NCBI GenBank assembly: GCA_044450465.1
Contig: JBIOJB010000024.1
Coordinates: forward strand, 1 to 31,975
Length of the DNA stretch: 31,975 bases
DNA from: JBIOJB01 sp044450465
Lineage (GTDB): Bacteria > Chloroflexota > Dormibacteria > Dormibacterales > Dormibacteraceae
Direction of reading: 5' to 3'
The stretch's first letter is position 1, and every line of letters starts with the position of its first letter. Below, one piece after another: positions 29,279 through 31,975 of the stretch. Under the pieces are notes generated by a model. The model was not told the DNA's origin. It saw only the letters and a list, made by a program, of their open reading frames with translations, and ran no database searches. Made by a program: the position numbers and the translations under genes.

Positions 29279-30940
29279 ATGACCAACGAGAACTTCCGCC
29301 GCGAGCTCGGTCACGTCTTCGACGAAATGAGCGGATCACCCAGCAGCGCGCTGCCGGACCGCGTGCGTTCGTCGATCGCGAACGCGCCGGAGCAGAAGGG
29401 ACCCTACTGGATCGCCGGGGTGGCCGCGACGCTGATCGCGCTGGTTGTGATCGGAGTGCTGTTCGTTGGCAATCCGCTGAAGCATCAGTCACCGAAGATC
29501 GTGCCTGGCACGGGTCCGTCCCCGACGGCGACCGCAAGCCCGACCCCGGCCGCGCCGTTCGTCTGCACGTCCTCGGCCCCCATCACCTCGACCGGTGCCC
29601 CCGCGGTCGTCTTCATCGACTCGCTTCAGGCGAACACGCAGGCTGGATACGACCAGCTGACCATCGGGCTTCAGAACGGCCAGCCAGGCAGCATCGAGCT
29701 GCGTCCACAATCCGGCACGACCTTCACGTTGGGGGCGAGCGGACAGACCGTGGCCCTCGCCGGCAAGAACGGCCTTCTCGTGGTCATTCACGGCGCGGAC
29801 CTGCACACGAGCTATTCGGGTTCGACCGACCTCAAGCCAGGATATCCGGCGCTGGTCGAAGTCAGACAGATCGAGGACTTCGAGGGCGTGGTCGAGCTGG
29901 GCCTCGGCGTGGCCGGGCAACCTTGCTTCAGAACGAGCGTCCTGGCCAATCCAGCCCGACTGGTGATCGACATTCAGGCCGCGGCACCAGTGTCTCCGGT
30001 CCTGGCGACTCAGTGCCGCCTCCCGATCAGCTGGACGGGCACCGGTCCAGGCTCGCTCCCGATGGAAGGCTTCATGGACCTGGCGACCGGGCAGGTCAGC
30101 GACGTTCCGGACGCCCACCTCCAGGTCGCCGGCAACAACCTCGCCAAGAGCCCTGGATCGCCGGTGTTGATCGGCTGGCCGACTGGCTCCAGCTACTACG
30201 ATGCAGCGCACGGCCGCTGGCTGCCGGCGCTTGCGGCATGGGTCTCGCCCAACGGACACAGCTACGCGTATCTCAACTTCGACGCCTCCGAGCTGCACGT
30301 GGTCGACGTGGCCACCGGCTCCGACCAGGTCGTGGAGCACGGCAAGCGGCTCTACCCGCTGGGGTGGACCGCCGATGGTCTCTACGTGATGGACGCCATC
30401 ACCGGGGCGCCAGTCCAGGTCTATTCGATCACCGTGCCCGGGGGCCGGCTGACCGCGCTCGGTGCGAAGCTCAGCAGCGTGGTCCCGGTCAGCGCTTTGC
30501 CGTGGATCGGGCCTGGCCATAGTGGAGCGTGGGTCGCGGAAGTATCGAGCACGGTGCCTCACGCCAACGGGCAGAACGGCCCGATCGCCAACAGCATCAG
30601 CCTCGTCGACCTCAACACAGGCCAGAAGGTGGAGTGGTTCTCCGCCGCGAACGCGGCGGTCAGCGTCCTTGGCTTCACCCGGAGCGGAACGCCGCTCGTC
30701 CAGTCGACGGACGGTTCAGGAACCTCAATCGTCCGCCTTACCGGGCCCGGTGCCGTCGCCGAGAGCTACCCGCTGGCGCACCCCGCGGTCGGGTCTGCGA
30801 CCGACTCGCACGGAACCTGGCTCCTCGACGATGCGGGCGAGGCGCTGATCTACCAGGAGGGCACGGCACCGGTGCTGTTGGCCTCCGCCCCCGCCGGGTT
30901 GATCGCGCTCGGTCTGGCCGGGACCTGCGCCCCGCAGTGA
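29279..30940 (+). CDS. Membrane-anchored AMIN-like / beta-propeller protein, putative anti-sigma or sensor
   Basis: 553 residues. About 43 cytoplasmic residues (MTNENFRRELGHVFDEMSG) precede one membrane helix (about 44-65, WIAGVAATLIALVVIGVLF). A Pro/Thr/Ala linker follows, then an AMIN-like domain (about 95-235, ending ANPARLVIDIQA). The C-terminal region of about 300 residues has WD40/TolB-like blades (SPNGHSYAYLNFDASELHVVDVATGSDQVV, LVDLNTGQKVEWFS). The ATG starts immediately after the sigma-factor TAA, with AGGAGG at 29265-29270. The topology (small inner part, single helix, large outer part) and coupling to an ECF gene suggest an anti-sigma or co-sensor. The short cytoplasmic part lacks the zinc-finger H-x3-C-x2-C motif, so this is inference. 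AMIN-like domains are thought to bind cell-wall glycans. Confidence 0.75.
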   Translation: MTNENFRRELGHVFDEMSGSPSSALPDRVRSSIANAPEQKGPYWIAGVAATLIALVVIGVLFVGNPLKHQSPKIVPGTGPSPTATASPTPAAPFVCTSSAPITSTGAPAVVFIDSLQANTQAGYDQLTIGLQNGQPGSIELRPQSGTTFTLGASGQTVALAGKNGLLVVIHGADLHTSYSGSTDLKPGYPALVEVRQIEDFEGVVELGLGVAGQPCFRTSVLANPARLVIDIQAAAPVSPVLATQCRLPISWTGTGPGSLPMEGFMDLATGQVSDVPDAHLQVAGNNLAKSPGSPVLIGWPTGSSYYDAAHGRWLPALAAWVSPNGHSYAYLNFDASELHVVDVATGSDQVVEHGKRLYPLGWTADGLYVMDAITGAPVQVYSITVPGGRLTALGAKLSSVVPVSALPWIGPGHSGAWVAEVSSTVPHANGQNGPIANSISLVDLNTGQKVEWFSAANAAVSVLGFTRSGTPLVQSTDGSGTSIVRLTGPGAVAESYPLAHPAVGSATDSHGTWLLDDAGEALIYQEGTAPVLLASAPAGLIALGLAGTCAPQ

Positions 30941-30945
30941 ATCGG

Positions 30946-31752
30946 TTAGCGTTTCGACCGCGGATCGTTTCGTCCCGCCAGCGGATGCTGGCGGGCGAGT
31001 TCGACCTGCCGCGCCCGATGGTAGCTCCAGTCCGGCGCGGTCCCGAAAAGGCTTGACTCGGACTTCAGGCGGAGCTGTACAAGGGTGCCCAGCGCCCGTA
31101 CGCCGTCGAGCCAGGTCAGCTTCTTTCCCTCGGCGCGGCTGCGCGCGTAGTACCGAGTCGGAACCTCATGGATGTGGTAGCCGAGGCGAAGCGCACGAGC
31201 AGTGACGTCAGGTTCGACGTCGAACCGGTCGCCCTGGAGGTTGAGCCGTCTCCAGAGGTCTGACCGGAGGACCTTGAACCCGGTCTCCATGTCTGAGATG
31301 TAGCAGTCGAACAGCAGGTTGGTGGCCAGCGTCACCACCTTGTTGCCCATCACGAACCAGAAGCTGAACGCGGTCTGCCCCGCAAAACCGCGAACCCCGA
31401 AGACAATGTCGGCGCGGCCTTCGAGCAGCGGCTGCAGCAGCACGGGATAGTCGCGCGGGTCGTACTCGAGGTCGGCGTCCTGGACGAGGGCAAATGGCAT
31501 CCGAACCTCTGAGATGGCCCTGCGGAGAGCCGCCCCTTTGCCCTGGTTGACCTCCTGCCGGAAGGCCCGGACCCGTTTGTCGCCGGCCGCCACGCGGGTC
31601 AGGATCTCCCAGGAGCGATCGGTGGAGCCGTCGTCGACCGCGATCACCTCGCCGACCTCGGGCTGCTCGAGGACGTGGCCGAGGATGATCTCCAGCGTCC
31701 TCTCCTCGTTGAAGACGGGCATCATCACCGAGAGAAAGGCCGCCGTACTCAT
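30946..31752 (-). CDS. GT2 family glycosyltransferase (DPM1/polyprenyl-phosphate sugar synthase-like)
   Basis: 268 residues from ATG 31752. The open frame goes on to 31851, but that would run into the divergent gene. LSVMMPVFNEERTLEIIL, VIAVDDGSTDRSWEIL, NQGKGAALRRAI and FALVQDADLEYDP (D-x-D) follow in the exact order of DPM1-like enzymes, which move mannose or glucose from a nucleotide sugar to polyprenyl phosphate. SDMETGFKVLRSDLWRRL and YHIHEVPTRYYARSRAEGKKLTW are typical of the later part. There are no C-terminal membrane helices, so it is a soluble or peripheral type. Five bases separate it from the convergent sensor gene. Confidence 0.88.
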   Translation of the reverse strand: MSTAAFLSVMMPVFNEERTLEIILGHVLEQPEVGEVIAVDDGSTDRSWEILTRVAAGDKRVRAFRQEVNQGKGAALRRAISEVRMPFALVQDADLEYDPRDYPVLLQPLLEGRADIVFGVRGFAGQTAFSFWFVMGNKVVTLATNLLFDCYISDMETGFKVLRSDLWRRLNLQGDRFDVEPDVTARALRLGYHIHEVPTRYYARSRAEGKKLTWLDGVRALGTLVQLRLKSESSLFGTAPDWSYHRARQVELARQHPLAGRNDPRSKR

Positions 31753-31850
31753 GGCGCCTAGCACTCTAACGTCCGTTCGCGCCTCGGAATCGAGCGCTGC
31801 CCGACGCCGTACATTGTCTTGACCACGAACGGCAATTAAGGAGACGCCCA

Positions 31851-31975
31851 ATGTCCACTCTCGCCTTCGACCCGGAAGAGACCACCCAGTGGGAGCAGAT
31901 CAAACCCCGCAAGATCGAGCCTGAGCAGTGGAAGAAGTTCGAGGGCTACGCGGCCGAGATCTTCGAGGCGTTCGG
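31851..31975 (+). CDS. N-terminal fragment, possibly GTP cyclohydrolase I
   Basis: Only 41 codons are inside the window: MSTLAFDPEETTQWEQ..., ending at FEGYAAEIFEAFG. AAGGAG lies 8 bases before the ATG, which makes the start convincing. The phrase R-K-I-E-P-E-Q-W-K-K-F-E-G-Y-A-A-E-I-F-E-A-F-G recalls the N-terminal helix of some bacterial GTP cyclohydrolase I (FolE) proteins, ahead of their T-x-D-T-P-x-R motif. That motif is beyond the edge, so the assignment rests on memory of the family and is tentative. Confidence 0.4.
   Translation, partial: MSTLAFDPEETTQWEQIKPRKIEPEQWKKFEGYAAEIFEAF

Noticed and set aside
29489..30562. Minus-strand open frame opposite the AMIN-like protein
   Set aside because: Antisense shadow. 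The sense gene has a membrane helix, a strong ribosome binding site and operon context.

Overview
The window is a cell-envelope polysaccharide region from a high-GC, apparently free-living bacterium. No rRNA, tRNA, phage or transposase gene is visible, so the taxon cannot be fixed. The GC-rich composition, secreted PQQ-type and PLL-type beta-propellers, an AMIN-like regulator and an abundance of sugar transferases would suit a soil lineage such as Actinomycetota, Chloroflexota or Dormibacterota (inference only).

Layout. (1) 1-5367, minus strand: a polysaccharide block with a Wzx-type flippase, a Wzy/O-antigen-ligase-type membrane protein, a GT2, a GT4 cut by the left edge, and a short undecaprenyl-phosphate sugar-1-phosphate transferase. 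This block is less GC-rich than the rest and leans on TTG start codons. (2) 5643-16377: an unusual cluster of five secreted proteins carrying PLL/tectonin-like beta-propeller repeats. Two are stand-alone propellers, two are GH18-like glycosidase plus propeller, and one is a PQQ-like propeller plus propeller. A second O-antigen-ligase-like gene and a vapBC toxin-antitoxin pair sit in the middle. (3) 16467-19497, plus strand: a full-length initiating polyprenyl-phosphate sugar transferase and a MurJ/MviN-type flippase. (4) 19494-27543: two minus-strand operons (GT4, GT2, GT4 and FkbM methyltransferase; then O-antigen ligase and GT2) around a plus-strand pair of methyltransferases. (5) 27737-31975: GDP-L-fucose synthase, an ECF sigma factor coupled to a membrane-anchored AMIN-like/propeller protein, a DPM1-like GT2, and the start of a further gene that may be GTP cyclohydrolase I.

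Working model (inference): two initiating transferases, two flippases and three polymerase/ligase candidates supply more than one surface glycan, decorated by fucose and methyl groups. The secreted PLL propellers are candidate lectins for that glycan, since characterised PLL-family lectins bind L-fucose and O-methylated sugars. The GH18 modules could cleave peptidoglycan or an amino-sugar polymer at the same surface. One GH18 copy has lost an active-site aspartate and may act as a binding protein. The ECF sigma/AMIN-like pair is a candidate envelope-sensing switch. The lectin cluster and its pairing with a fucose/methyl glycan locus is the most interesting feature here.
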